Positions 7,600 to 15,851 of a DNA stretch of 64,000 bases are shown piece after piece. The notes below the pieces were generated by a model. It was not told where the DNA came from, did no database searches, and saw nothing but the letters and a program-made list of their open reading frames with translations. Source of the DNA: JBGSPQ01 sp041738505 (GTDB lineage Bacteria; Patescibacteriota; Gracilibacteria; UBA1369); the NCBI GenBank assembly GCA_041738505.1, contig JBGSPQ010000026.1, forward strand, positions 1 to 64,000. Reading direction: 5' to 3'. Numbering within the stretch: the stretch's first letter is position 1; every line of letters begins with the position of its first letter. The position numbers were made by a program, and so were the translations under genes.

Positions 7600-10488
7600 A
7601 TGGGAGCCGACAAAATAGTTGTTAAAGGTGCGAAAATCCACAACCTGAAGAATATCAGCGTGGAGATTCCAAAAAACAAACTTACGGTTATCACCGGACT
7701 TTCCGGTTCCGGCAAGTCCTCTTTGGCTTTTGATACGATTTATGCCGAAGGCCAGCGCAGATACGTGGAAAGTCTATCCACCTACGCCCGCCAGTTTCTG
7801 CAACTGATGGAAAAGCCCGACGTGGAATCCATAGACGGTCTTTCCCCCGCCATTTCCATAGACCAGAAAACGGCCAGCAGAAACCCCCGTTCAACCGTGG
7901 GCACCGTGACCGAGATTTATGACTATTTAAGGCTGTTTTTTGCCAAGATAGGGCATCCCCACTGTCCCAACTGCGGTAATCCCATCAAAAGGCAGAGTCC
8001 CAGCCAGATTGTGGACTTTGTGGCCGAAATGCCCGAAAACAAGAAGATTCTTCTGCTTGCGCCGGTGGTCAGGGACCGCAAGGGATCCCATATAAAAGCC
8101 ATAGAAAAAATCAAAAAGGATGGATTTGTAAGAGTGCGTGTTGACGGTGAGGTGATGAGCATTTTGAACATTCCTGAACTGGATGAAAACAAGAAACACA
8201 CTTTGGAAATTGTTGTGGACAGGCTTGTGGTAAAGAATTTTAATAAGATTAAAAAGAAGCTTTCTTCCGGAGACGAGATAGAAATGCCCAATCCGGACCG
8301 CACCCGTCTGGCCGATTCAATTGAAACCTCCCTGAAATACGGAGAGGGTCTGATGGTGCTGGTGGATAACGAAAGCGGAGAGGAACAGGTTTTTTCTGAA
8401 CATTTTGCCTGCGCGGATTGCCAGATCAGTGTGCCGGAAATATCCCCTCGCAGTTTTTCTTTTAACAATCCCCAAGGAGCCTGTCCCGAATGCCACGGGC
8501 TTGGAACCAAGCTGGTCATAGATCCGGAACTTGTGATCCCCAATAAAAAGTTAACGTTGGGCGAGGGCGCAATCATGCCCTGGTCCGCCACAACCTCTCA
8601 TTTAACCTGGTATAACCGTATTTTGCAGTCCGTAGCCAAAAAGCATGGATTTTCCATGAGCAAGCCGATTAAGGACATGGACGAAAAGCATCTCCAAATC
8701 GTTCTTTACGGCACCGGTGACAAAAAATATGATGTCCAGGTCGGTACACATTCCAACTCGGCCTTTAAAGGCGAGTATTCAATGTCGTTTGAGGGGGTCA
8801 TCCCCAATCTTGAAAGACGTTATCTGGAGACCGATTCCGACTACATCCGCAAAAAGATAGAGAAATACATGCAGATTCTTGAGTGTCCCAATTGTAACGG
8901 TAAGAGACTGCGTCCCGAAGTTCTGGCTGTAACCATAGCTAAAAAATCAATTATGGATGTGACGGAAATGTCCATCCGCAAAGCCGACGATTTTTTCCAA
9001 AAGTTGAAGCTTACGGAAATGGAGGAACAGATAGCGCGTCCCATCTTAAAAGAAATTGGCAACAGACTTCAATTTATGGAGGACGTGGGGCTTTCTTATC
9101 TTACTCTTGATCGCGCCGCCAACACGCTTTCGGGCGGGGAGGCGCAAAGAATCCGTCTGGCCACGCAAATCGGGTCCAAATTGTCGGGAGTTATTTATGT
9201 ATTGGATGAACCTTCCATCGGTTTGCACCAGAACGACAACGCCAAACTAATCAAAACGCTGGCCCACCTGCGCGATTTGGGCAATACCGTTATCGTTGTG
9301 GAACATGATGTGGACACCATGCTGGCTTCCGACCATATATTGGATATAGGTCCGGGTGCCGGAAACGAGGGAGGCAAAGTGATTGCCGAAGGAACTCCCG
9401 AAGAAATCATGAAAAGCCCCAATTCTGTAACCGGGCAGTATTTAAGCGGTAAAAAGAAAATTCCGGTCCCCAAAAAGAGAAGAAAGGGCAACGGAAAATA
9501 TTTGGAAATTTTCAACGCCAATGAGCACAATTTAAAAAACGTCTGCGTAAAATTGCCTTTGGGTACTTTTATCGGTATCACCGGGGTTTCCGGTTCGGGC
9601 AAATCCACTCTTATTAATGATATTCTGGTTAAACAGGTGGAGAAAAAGCTTTACCGCACACGCCATCAAATCGGAAAACACGAAAAAATCGAGGGAATAG
9701 AACATATAGATAAAATCATTAACATAGACCAGTCGCCCATCGGCAGAACTCCCAGATCCAATCCCGCCACTTATACCGGTGTGTTTACCGATATCAGGGA
9801 AATGTTTGCCGGCACCTCCGAAGCCAAATTAAGGGGATATAAGACCGGACGTTTCAGTTTCAACGTTAAAGGAGGGCGCTGCGAGGCCTGCTCGGGAGAC
9901 GGTATCAAGAAAATAGAAATGCACTTTCTGCCCGATATTTACGTTCCCTGCGAAGTCTGTAAGGGTAAAAGATATAACGCCGAGGCGCTGGAAATCACAT
10001 ATCGCGGTAAAAACATCTCCGACGTACTTAATTTGACCGTAGCCGAGGCTCTGGAATTTTTTGACGCCATTCCCAATATCAAGACCAAGCTGCAGACACT
10101 GCATGAAGTTGGCCTTTCCTATATTCATTTGGGGCAGTCCGCGACCACTCTCTCCGGAGGTGAGGCACAGCGTATCAAGCTGGCCACGGAGCTATCAAAG
10201 CGTTCCACCGGCCAGACTCTTTATATATTGGATGAACCAACCACCGGCCTTCATTTTGACGACGTAAAGAAGCTTTTGGACGTGTTGCAGAGACTTGTGG
10301 AAAAGGGAAACACGGTTCTGACCATTGAACACAATCTGGACGTGATTAAATCCGTTGATTATATCGTTGATTTGGGGCCCGAAGGCGGCGACGGCGGAGG
10401 AGAAGTGATTGCCACGGGAACGCCGGAGGAAGTTGCCCAAATAGCCGATTCATACACCGGACAGTGGATCAAAAAATACAACCTTTAA
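7600..10488 (+). CDS. uvrA: Excinuclease ABC subunit A
   Basis: DNA-damage sensor of nucleotide excision repair, an ABC-class ATPase working as a dimer with UvrB. 962 residues, normal length. Walker A sites are GLSGSGKSS (33-41) and GVSGSGKST (about 662). ABC signatures NTLSGGEAQRIRLATQIGS and TTLSGGEAQRIKLATELS are intact. Zinc modules are visible: CPNC near 124, FACADC with CPECHG, and GRCEACSGDG with CEVCKGKR. It stands alone, between the PrsW cluster and an AT-rich non-coding region, with its own promoter. Confidence 0.98.
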   Translation: MGADKIVVKGAKIHNLKNISVEIPKNKLTVITGLSGSGKSSLAFDTIYAEGQRRYVESLSTYARQFLQLMEKPDVESIDGLSPAISIDQKTASRNPRSTVGTVTEIYDYLRLFFAKIGHPHCPNCGNPIKRQSPSQIVDFVAEMPENKKILLLAPVVRDRKGSHIKAIEKIKKDGFVRVRVDGEVMSILNIPELDENKKHTLEIVVDRLVVKNFNKIKKKLSSGDEIEMPNPDRTRLADSIETSLKYGEGLMVLVDNESGEEQVFSEHFACADCQISVPEISPRSFSFNNPQGACPECHGLGTKLVIDPELVIPNKKLTLGEGAIMPWSATTSHLTWYNRILQSVAKKHGFSMSKPIKDMDEKHLQIVLYGTGDKKYDVQVGTHSNSAFKGEYSMSFEGVIPNLERRYLETDSDYIRKKIEKYMQILECPNCNGKRLRPEVLAVTIAKKSIMDVTEMSIRKADDFFQKLKLTEMEEQIARPILKEIGNRLQFMEDVGLSYLTLDRAANTLSGGEAQRIRLATQIGSKLSGVIYVLDEPSIGLHQNDNAKLIKTLAHLRDLGNTVIVVEHDVDTMLASDHILDIGPGAGNEGGKVIAEGTPEEIMKSPNSVTGQYLSGKKKIPVPKKRRKGNGKYLEIFNANEHNLKNVCVKLPLGTFIGITGVSGSGKSTLINDILVKQVEKKLYRTRHQIGKHEKIEGIEHIDKIINIDQSPIGRTPRSNPATYTGVFTDIREMFAGTSEAKLRGYKTGRFSFNVKGGRCEACSGDGIKKIEMHFLPDIYVPCEVCKGKRYNAEALEITYRGKNISDVLNLTVAEALEFFDAIPNIKTKLQTLHEVGLSYIHLGQSATTLSGGEAQRIKLATELSKRSTGQTLYILDEPTTGLHFDDVKKLLDVLQRLVEKGNTVLTIEHNLDVIKSVDYIVDLGPEGGDGGGEVIATGTPEEVAQIADSYTGQWIKKYNL

Positions 10489-10846
10489 TATAGGCGGTGG
10501 CATCAAACGATTAAACTATGTTTAATTGTTTTAAATTTGGTGTGCTATTTTTGCATAAACACTAACAAGGTTTAATTAAATTTAATAAAGTTTAATAGAA
10601 TTTAATAAAACATAATAAAGTGCGTAAAAAGTAAATAGTATAACTTGTGCATAACTCGTTTAGAAACTGTTTAATAAAGTTTAACAAACTTCAATAGAAT
10701 TAAAAAAAATGTTGCATATTAAAATACGATATGCTAAAACTGACTCAGTAGGTAAATATAGGTATATATCATTGTTAAATTAGTTGAAAAATGGTAAACT
10801 TTGATTAAGTAATAAGTGTTTTAATAAACTTAGTTAAAGTTTACAA
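10489..10846. repeat. AT-rich non-coding region with three clusters of 10-bp-phased repeats
   Basis: 358 bp without a gene and very low in GC relative to its surroundings. Units of the form TTTAATAAAG recur at exactly 10-bp spacing in three clusters: 10571-10620 (five units: TTTAATTAAA, TTTAATAAAG, TTTAATAGAA, TTTAATAAAA, CATAATAAAG), 10670-10709 (four units) and 10820-10849 (three looser units reaching the next start codon). One relaxed DnaA-box match (TTATGCACA, minus strand, 10646-10654) lies between the first two clusters. Candidates: a binding array for the HTH protein encoded immediately downstream, a bent-DNA element, or an unwinding element. The gene strands on both sides point toward this spot rather than away, which argues against a chromosomal origin. 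Confidence 0.75.
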
Positions 10847-11293
10847 ATGGAAGATATTTTGACCGCCGAACAGGTCGCCCAAATCTTGCAGGTTCATCCG
10901 TTTACGGTTTTGAAATTCATCAAGCAGGGCAAGCTGAAAGCAAGCAAGCTCGGCCGGGTGTACAGGATAAGAAAAAGCGACGTGGACTCGTTCCTGGACA
11001 ATCAGGTGGAGCGGGGGGGGGAAAAAACTTCCGAAAAAACCGCGACAAAAAAGAGAAAGGAGCCGGTGGAGCCGGAAAATGAAGAAAAAGCAACTTCGTC
11101 CGAAAAAAAACGGACCGAAGGCCACGGGAAAACTGAATCTGTTGCCGGAAAAACACAAGTGGAGGAGATACAACAGATTACGGAAATACCGGAAATAAAT
11201 GAAATAACCGAAATCACCGAAATTCCCGAAAGAAACGAAAGTGTAGACCGCCACGACATAGATCACTACGTACTTGAATTAAAGGCCAACTAA
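10847..11293 (+). CDS. Helix-turn-helix (excisionase/MerR-like) DNA-binding protein
   Basis: 148 residues. Residues 1-50 form a winged helix of the excisionase/MerR-like kind: LTAEQVAQILQVHPFTVLKF, then IKQGKLKASKLGRVYRIRKS. The remainder is disordered, Lys/Glu-rich, with an ITEIPEINEITEITEIPE repeat and a short C-terminal HYVLELKAN. Domains of this type bind specific DNA in excision, replication initiation or transcription control. The phased AT-rich array ends at its start codon, so autoregulation or array binding is plausible (inference). The next small gene starts 2 bp downstream. Confidence 0.8.
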   Translation: MEDILTAEQVAQILQVHPFTVLKFIKQGKLKASKLGRVYRIRKSDVDSFLDNQVERGGEKTSEKTATKKRKEPVEPENEEKATSSEKKRTEGHGKTESVAGKTQVEEIQQITEIPEINEITEITEIPERNESVDRHDIDHYVLELKAN

Positions 11294-11295
11294 AT

Positions 11296-11475
11296 ATGAT
11301 CTTCAACTGCCTGGGTTGCGGAGTGTCAATCTCCACAAACAAAAATAGATGTCCCTACTGCAAATCCGATAACGTCGAATGCATTGAAATGCTGACAGGC
11401 ATCAGAAGAAAATCCGAAAAAGCCGAATTGAAAGAAAGGATGAAGGGAACAATCTTAGCCCTTGTGCACAGATAG
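11296..11475 (+). CDS. Small zinc-ribbon protein
   Basis: 59 residues from the ATG at 11296, starting 2 bp after the HTH gene's stop. Two cysteine knuckles, CLGC (residues 5-8) and CPYC (residues 19-22), are separated by a short basic loop (GVSISTNKNR), the layout of a zinc ribbon; a helical, charged tail follows (RRKSEKAELKERMKGT). The length makes it easy to miss, but the coupling to the HTH gene and the intact knuckles support it. Probably a nucleic-acid or protein-binding accessory to the HTH protein; no family recognised. Confidence 0.65.
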   Translation: MIFNCLGCGVSISTNKNRCPYCKSDNVECIEMLTGIRRKSEKAELKERMKGTILALVHR

Positions 11476-11536
11476 AGTGCACTAAGTGTCCGGTCACGGA
11501 TGCTGAAAGAACATTAAGTCGCGCCCTAGAAAAGCT

Positions 11537-11565
11537 AAAAAACTCCTATGGCTATAGGAGTTTTT
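11537..11565. terminator. Bidirectional intrinsic terminator
   Basis: Perfect inverted repeat AAAAACTCCTAT / ATAGGAGTTTTT with a 3-base loop (GGC). A-run on one side and T-run on the other, so it can end both the rightward HTH/zinc-ribbon transcript and the leftward secreted-protein operon, whose last stop is at 11578. Confidence 0.85.
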
Positions 11566-11577
11566 GCTTATATGGAC

Positions 11578-12666
11578 CTAGCATTGCTGGTCCTTGATGT
11601 CTTTAACACAGTGGATGGTCTGATTCTGGTACGGGAAACTGTTTACGATGATGTTATCAAGCAGTTTCAGACGCAGATCAATCTGCCTTGTAATTTCATC
11701 CGATGATTCGCGGTACAACACTAAGTACTGGGCGTCGTATTCCGCTTCCATTTTGTCGTAATCATATGCGCGGGTGCGGGCGGCGACAGTCGCGGTGTAT
11801 GTTTCAAAGGTAACGCCCTCCGGCATGTTTTTTTCAAATTCCGCGGCAATTTGTCCCCATCCTTCTTTGGCGGCAAGTCCGTTGATTTTGACATCCACCA
11901 GGCCTCCGATAAAATTGTCGCCGATTCCTTTTGCCGATTCGGACAGACGCGCCCAGCGCTTTTCTGCGCTTTCTTTAGCTTGTTTTAAAGCCGGTGTTAT
12001 GCCCCCTGACGATTCCTTAAACTCGTTCCATTTGTCTATCACCATCTGCCAGCTGGCGTCTTTGCAGTTTTGGTAGATTGGGATTCTGGGTTCGTAGCGT
12101 GTTTTGAATTCGGCGTACAGCTCCATAATTTTTTCCGTGGTAAAGATTCCGCTGTTAAAAACATACAGACCCTGAAAATCATTAATCACATCTGCGTCCT
12201 TGCGGACGATAAAGGTGCCGTTGTCCACGCTTATATATTTTCTAAGGAAATAGAGCATTGTTTCCAGTTCGTAATAAGTGTCTCTCAGGCGCTTAACCGT
12301 GGCTTCATCCGCGCATGAATAAAACGCCTCGCGAACCTGTTTTCTTACTTTGCTCAGACGCCCGTAAAGGCTTTCAATGTCCTGATACAGGCAGTAGTTG
12401 TAGTTGTACCGCACCAGTATGTCTTTCCAGTATTCCACAAAGCCGTCATAGCTGATGATCGCCGACATAAAAGTCTGGTAATCGCGGTCGCCTCTGCAAA
12501 TCAGGGATCTATCCTCTCCTGTATTTATCGCCCCCTGATATTGGGCGTTGGCAAAACCCGGAGCGGCCAGAAAAAACAAGAGTAGAACAACCGCCATCGC
12601 TTTTTGCGGGAATTTTAGTTTGGGTTTTTTGATATGATTTTTCATTTTTATTATGGCTATTCGCAT
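11578..12666 (-). CDS. Secreted protein of unknown function, last gene of the giant-protein operon
   Basis: Up to 362 residues. A long basic N-terminus and hydrophobic core (AMAVVLLLFFLAAPGFANA) form a Sec signal peptide. The mature part is mostly helical with six cysteines and ends in QQC. The ATG at 12666 overlaps the preceding gene by 10 bp; the ATG at 12645, 12 bp after that gene's stop, would give a more ordinary signal peptide (MKNHIKKPKLKFPQKA) and is an equally good start. No recognised domain. Even cysteine number and export suggest disulfides. It is the last of five co-directional genes ending at the 11537-11565 terminator, so it probably acts with the giant surface protein. Confidence 0.8.
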   Translation of the reverse strand: MRIAIIKMKNHIKKPKLKFPQKAMAVVLLLFFLAAPGFANAQYQGAINTGEDRSLICRGDRDYQTFMSAIISYDGFVEYWKDILVRYNYNYCLYQDIESLYGRLSKVRKQVREAFYSCADEATVKRLRDTYYELETMLYFLRKYISVDNGTFIVRKDADVINDFQGLYVFNSGIFTTEKIMELYAEFKTRYEPRIPIYQNCKDASWQMVIDKWNEFKESSGGITPALKQAKESAEKRWARLSESAKGIGDNFIGGLVDVKINGLAAKEGWGQIAAEFEKNMPEGVTFETYTATVAARTRAYDYDKMEAEYDAQYLVLYRESSDEITRQIDLRLKLLDNIIVNSFPYQNQTIHCVKDIKDQQC

Positions 12667-14447
12667 TCTTTTTTGTCTTTAAGATCGTTGCAGGCCTGAA
12701 TGCCAGGCATTTCAACTATGGATTCATGAAGGCTGTGCAGGATGTTTTGGATATTTTTGAAGTGGTAATTCATGCTGTCCAGTTCGTATTTCAACGGCTG
12801 ATACAAAACGGCTTTACCGTCCGTTTTTTGTTCTTTTTGAATAGCCTCCATCTCTTTTTTCTGCGCCGCTTCATATCCGGCTATCTGGTCACTCACTCTT
12901 TTTGATAATTCCGCCTGGGTTGCGCCTTCTGATATTTGCACGGCCGCCTGGGTGGTAGCTCTATCCACCAGTGATATGGGTTCTTCAAACGGGGTGTCCT
13001 CTTTTGTTTCTTCGCACATATCAAATGGGAAGAACGCCACCGATTTACAGTAGTTGGCCCATTCATCATCTATATTGGTTCCAAACATCAGATCGTCGTT
13101 TATCGGTGTTTTGATCGGCATGCCGATAGCATATACGTTCATGCTTACACTGCTGAACGCCGTACCCATTGCTTTTTTGCATTCCGCCGATTCTCCCAGA
13201 TTTCCCGGGGCTTTGGTCGGTACAAGAGAATGATTAATGATATCTTTGAGAATGTCATTGGTCTTTTCGACATGGCAGGCTATACAGTTGTCCGAATTGG
13301 CGAAAGCCGATTTGGCGGGGGATTTAACAAAGTTAATTTCAAGACAGAAGAACCCTGCACAATGCCTGTCTTTAAGCCAGTTGTCGGGTGCGGCCGAATT
13401 AACGGGGGGCAAATCACGGACGTTTTTGGGCAATAAAGGCTGTGTGGCGGGGTCGGGTAACCCGCCTACTAAAGTGGTATCTGATGACATGCCGGTTCCG
13501 GGGGCCGAGTAGGCTGTAAGGGGTTTCTGTCCTCCGCTTAAGTCTTTTAATTTATCGTCCGTTAGCCTCTGTGTGTCGAATTCCGCCAGGGATTCGGAGT
13601 ATTTGTTGTCTATAAAGCAGGCGTTGGGATTTAGGTTTACCACGGCCTCACCGGATTTCACGGTTTGAGGTCCTGCGGTTTGGGCACCGGCCCCGCTCTC
13701 GGAAGTTGTATCCGTGCCGCCGCCGCCGCCCGCGTCCGAAGACTCGGAGGGCGTTTTGATACCGGCCGGCGCCGTCAGCTCACCCGAAGTTGCCGGAGCT
13801 TGTCCGTAATTGGCGTAATCCCCGTCCGGAGAAACATAAGATTTTCCAATATCCATCGGATTGGTTTTAAGAAACAATATTTCCTCAATCAGACGCAAAT
13901 CATGAATCAGATCAAATCCCGAATCGCCCAAATCCCCGTTGGCAAACATCTCCGAAGGTTCCACCGCCGCTTTGATATTGGCCTCCAGCTGGTAAGTGTC
14001 TTTCATTTCAGTGTATTCCCTTTGCATTTCCGAAACCGTATTCAGCAGTTCTTCCTGAGTGAGACCGGGCTTTCTGTCCATTATCGGAGTGTAATCGCCG
14101 TTAAGAACCAGCCAGGTGTCTCCCTGGTTCATGCCGTATTTGCCCGAAATGTCTTTCATTGTTTTCTTTTCCGGTTCGTTATGAACTTTATTATAAATGA
14201 CCATATACATATTTTTGCCCACCTTCTTTTCATCTCCTTCTCCGTATCCAAAAGATTCACCCCAGTCCAGATCGGGTTTTAAGCCCAGTTCATCCGAAAG
14301 TTTGGAAAAAATATTGGCCGTGCTCATCGGCACATCCTCTTCGCTTTTCGGGTACTGTTCGGAGTCCGTCTGCCCCGCGGCAATAAACGGCTGGGTCAGA
14401 GCCGAAAAAAACATCATCATTCCCAAAATGTAGAGCAGTTTTTTCAT
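12657..14447 (-). CDS. Secreted protein of unknown function with a CxxCH motif
   Basis: 596 residues with a signal peptide (KKLLYILGMMMFFSALTQPF, cleavage near AAG-QTD). Residues 1-180 are helical and charged; about 200-260 is a Gly/Ser/Thr-rich linker; a Pro-rich stretch follows. Around residue 388 the sequence NCIACHVEK holds a single C-x-x-C-H motif of the type that binds haem c, preceded by a second Cys pair in CAGFFC. The C-terminal 150 residues are helical and the chain ends in ECE. Ten cysteines in all. No known family. Its stop overlaps the start region of the next gene, and 1 bp separates it from the gene before. Confidence 0.8.
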   Translation of the reverse strand: MKKLLYILGMMMFFSALTQPFIAAGQTDSEQYPKSEEDVPMSTANIFSKLSDELGLKPDLDWGESFGYGEGDEKKVGKNMYMVIYNKVHNEPEKKTMKDISGKYGMNQGDTWLVLNGDYTPIMDRKPGLTQEELLNTVSEMQREYTEMKDTYQLEANIKAAVEPSEMFANGDLGDSGFDLIHDLRLIEEILFLKTNPMDIGKSYVSPDGDYANYGQAPATSGELTAPAGIKTPSESSDAGGGGGTDTTSESGAGAQTAGPQTVKSGEAVVNLNPNACFIDNKYSESLAEFDTQRLTDDKLKDLSGGQKPLTAYSAPGTGMSSDTTLVGGLPDPATQPLLPKNVRDLPPVNSAAPDNWLKDRHCAGFFCLEINFVKSPAKSAFANSDNCIACHVEKTNDILKDIINHSLVPTKAPGNLGESAECKKAMGTAFSSVSMNVYAIGMPIKTPINDDLMFGTNIDDEWANYCKSVAFFPFDMCEETKEDTPFEEPISLVDRATTQAAVQISEGATQAELSKRVSDQIAGYEAAQKKEMEAIQKEQKTDGKAVLYQPLKYELDSMNYHFKNIQNILHSLHESIVEMPGIQACNDLKDKKECE

Positions 14448-14448
14448 A

Positions 14449-15216
14449 TTACGTGCACATGGTGGTTGTTGCGTCTATAAACTTTGACGGGTATTCCTCA
14501 ACATGGTGGCGAATTTCCACCATCTTATCCCGGAATTTAACCAGGTTTTTATAAATGTTCACATATCTCTTGTGCATTGCCCAAGCGGTTTTCAGCTCAT
14601 CGTAAGTCGCCAGCGTGACATCCAGCGCCTGTTTGGAGGCGGTGATTTCACGGTCTATTTTTGCCACTCTTCCGCTCACAGCCAGAGTTCTTTGCAGCTG
14701 CAGAGTATCAGACGCTTCATTTTCGTTTTTTTCTCCCAGAATCATCGCGTCCTGATATTTCTTCCACGCGGTTTCATCGTCAACAGTATCAAAAATCCTG
14801 CCTCTTCTGCATTCCAGCGCTTTAAGATAATCCATATAACCGTCCCTTCCTCCAATGCCTTCACCTATCAGCATCGCCCGCGAAACGCAATACGTGCTGT
14901 AATTTTCCGCAGTACACTCACCATTTTCGGGGGGGCTGGAATTGGGATCGGAAACTCCTGTCTCGGCGGCCTGAGTCTGGGCTGTAATCATCATCAGCGT
15001 ATATTTGTTAAACTTTTCATTGATTGTTTTATGATAAAGATTCATTGCCCGTTCTGTGGACTGATTGGCCAGGCCATACTGGTTTTCCGTCCAAAGATTA
15101 CATAGCACCTCCGGACTTTCGGTATCGGCCGCCTGTGTAGTTAGCGATGCTCCGGCCATCAAAGCCGCAAAAAGGACTAAGGCCGCGACGCTGATTTTTA
15201 GTGATAAATTTTTCAT
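14449..15216 (-). CDS. Secreted helical protein of unknown function
   Basis: 255 residues with a clear Sec signal peptide (SLKISVAALVLFAALMAGAS, cleavage near TQA-ADT). The mature chain is largely helical with coiled-coil-like segments (LQLQRTLAVSGRVAKIDREI, then VEIRHHVEEYPSKF) and five cysteines, the last in the C-terminal MCT. No membrane anchor after the signal. It lies 5 bp after the gene upstream and 1 bp before the next, so it is certainly part of the same transcript. Family not recognised. Confidence 0.8.
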   Translation of the reverse strand: MKNLSLKISVAALVLFAALMAGASLTTQAADTESPEVLCNLWTENQYGLANQSTERAMNLYHKTINEKFNKYTLMMITAQTQAAETGVSDPNSSPPENGECTAENYSTYCVSRAMLIGEGIGGRDGYMDYLKALECRRGRIFDTVDDETAWKKYQDAMILGEKNENEASDTLQLQRTLAVSGRVAKIDREITASKQALDVTLATYDELKTAWAMHKRYVNIYKNLVKFRDKMVEIRHHVEEYPSKFIDATTTMCT

Positions 15217-15221
15217 ATATT

Positions 15222-15827
15222 TTAACCTTTATTGCATGAACGTTTAACGTAGCAGGGAAGTTTGGCCGCGAAAGTATCCAGATAGGCTTTCATCTGCAAA
15301 AAATCTTTGGCCAGTTTGGCAAGTTTGTCATTCATTTCCTGGTATTTATTCAAAAGAATTGTGGATCTTTTTACCGCCGAAGTGGTCCGCGATTTGGATT
15401 CCAATAGCCTTTTAGCCTCTTTTAATGCCGTATCCGCGATTTTTCTGCAGGCCGGTTGTTCCAGTCCTTCAGTCAGCTGAAGGGCGTTTTGATGGGGAAC
15501 ATATGTGTATGATTTATCCAGCAGTGTTTTTCGCAGTTCTTCGTATCGGCCGATTCCATCGGTCAGCAGTGACGCCGTTGAACTCTTGTTCTTAAAGTGA
15601 TTCTCAATCCATTCCCTGAATTCTTTCATTCTTTCATCGGTAAACTTCTGGAATTCATCCTGGCAGATAATGTTAATGTCCTTAGTCTCTTCACTTTCCT
15701 GCGGAGCTGATGCCGGCTGGCCGCTTTCCTGCAGGTATCCGGTCGCGTTTCCAAAAAAGAACACAATCGCCATTGCCAGCATCCAGGTGAGCGGTTTAAA
15801 TGTGAATTTTTGTTTCAGGTTATCCAT
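15222..15827 (-). CDS. Secreted or membrane-anchored helical protein of unknown function
   Basis: 201 residues. The N-terminus has a single hydrophobic segment (TWMLAMAIVFFFGNATGYL) that may be a signal peptide or an uncleaved anchor. The rest is helical and charged with four cysteines and ends CYVKRSCNKG. It follows the giant gene by 24 bp. Like its three downstream neighbours it carries cysteine at the extreme C-terminus, which suggests a shared disulfide or attachment chemistry (inference). No recognised domain. Confidence 0.78.
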   Translation of the reverse strand: MDNLKQKFTFKPLTWMLAMAIVFFFGNATGYLQESGQPASAPQESEETKDINIICQDEFQKFTDERMKEFREWIENHFKNKSSTASLLTDGIGRYEELRKTLLDKSYTYVPHQNALQLTEGLEQPACRKIADTALKEAKRLLESKSRTTSAVKRSTILLNKYQEMNDKLAKLAKDFLQMKAYLDTFAAKLPCYVKRSCNKG

Positions 15828-15851
15828 TTTTATGTTTATCCATTAATTATA

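Noticed and set aside
10489..10846. Chromosomal replication origin
   Set aside because: Only one relaxed DnaA box, no dnaA/dnaN nearby, and genes on both sides point toward the region instead of away. It is kept as a phased repeat array of unknown role.
11486..11497. GTGTCCGGTCAC shared by 11486 and 46846 as a dispersed repeat
   Set aside because: An exact 12-mer pair is expected by chance in 64 kb, and the flanks do not align.
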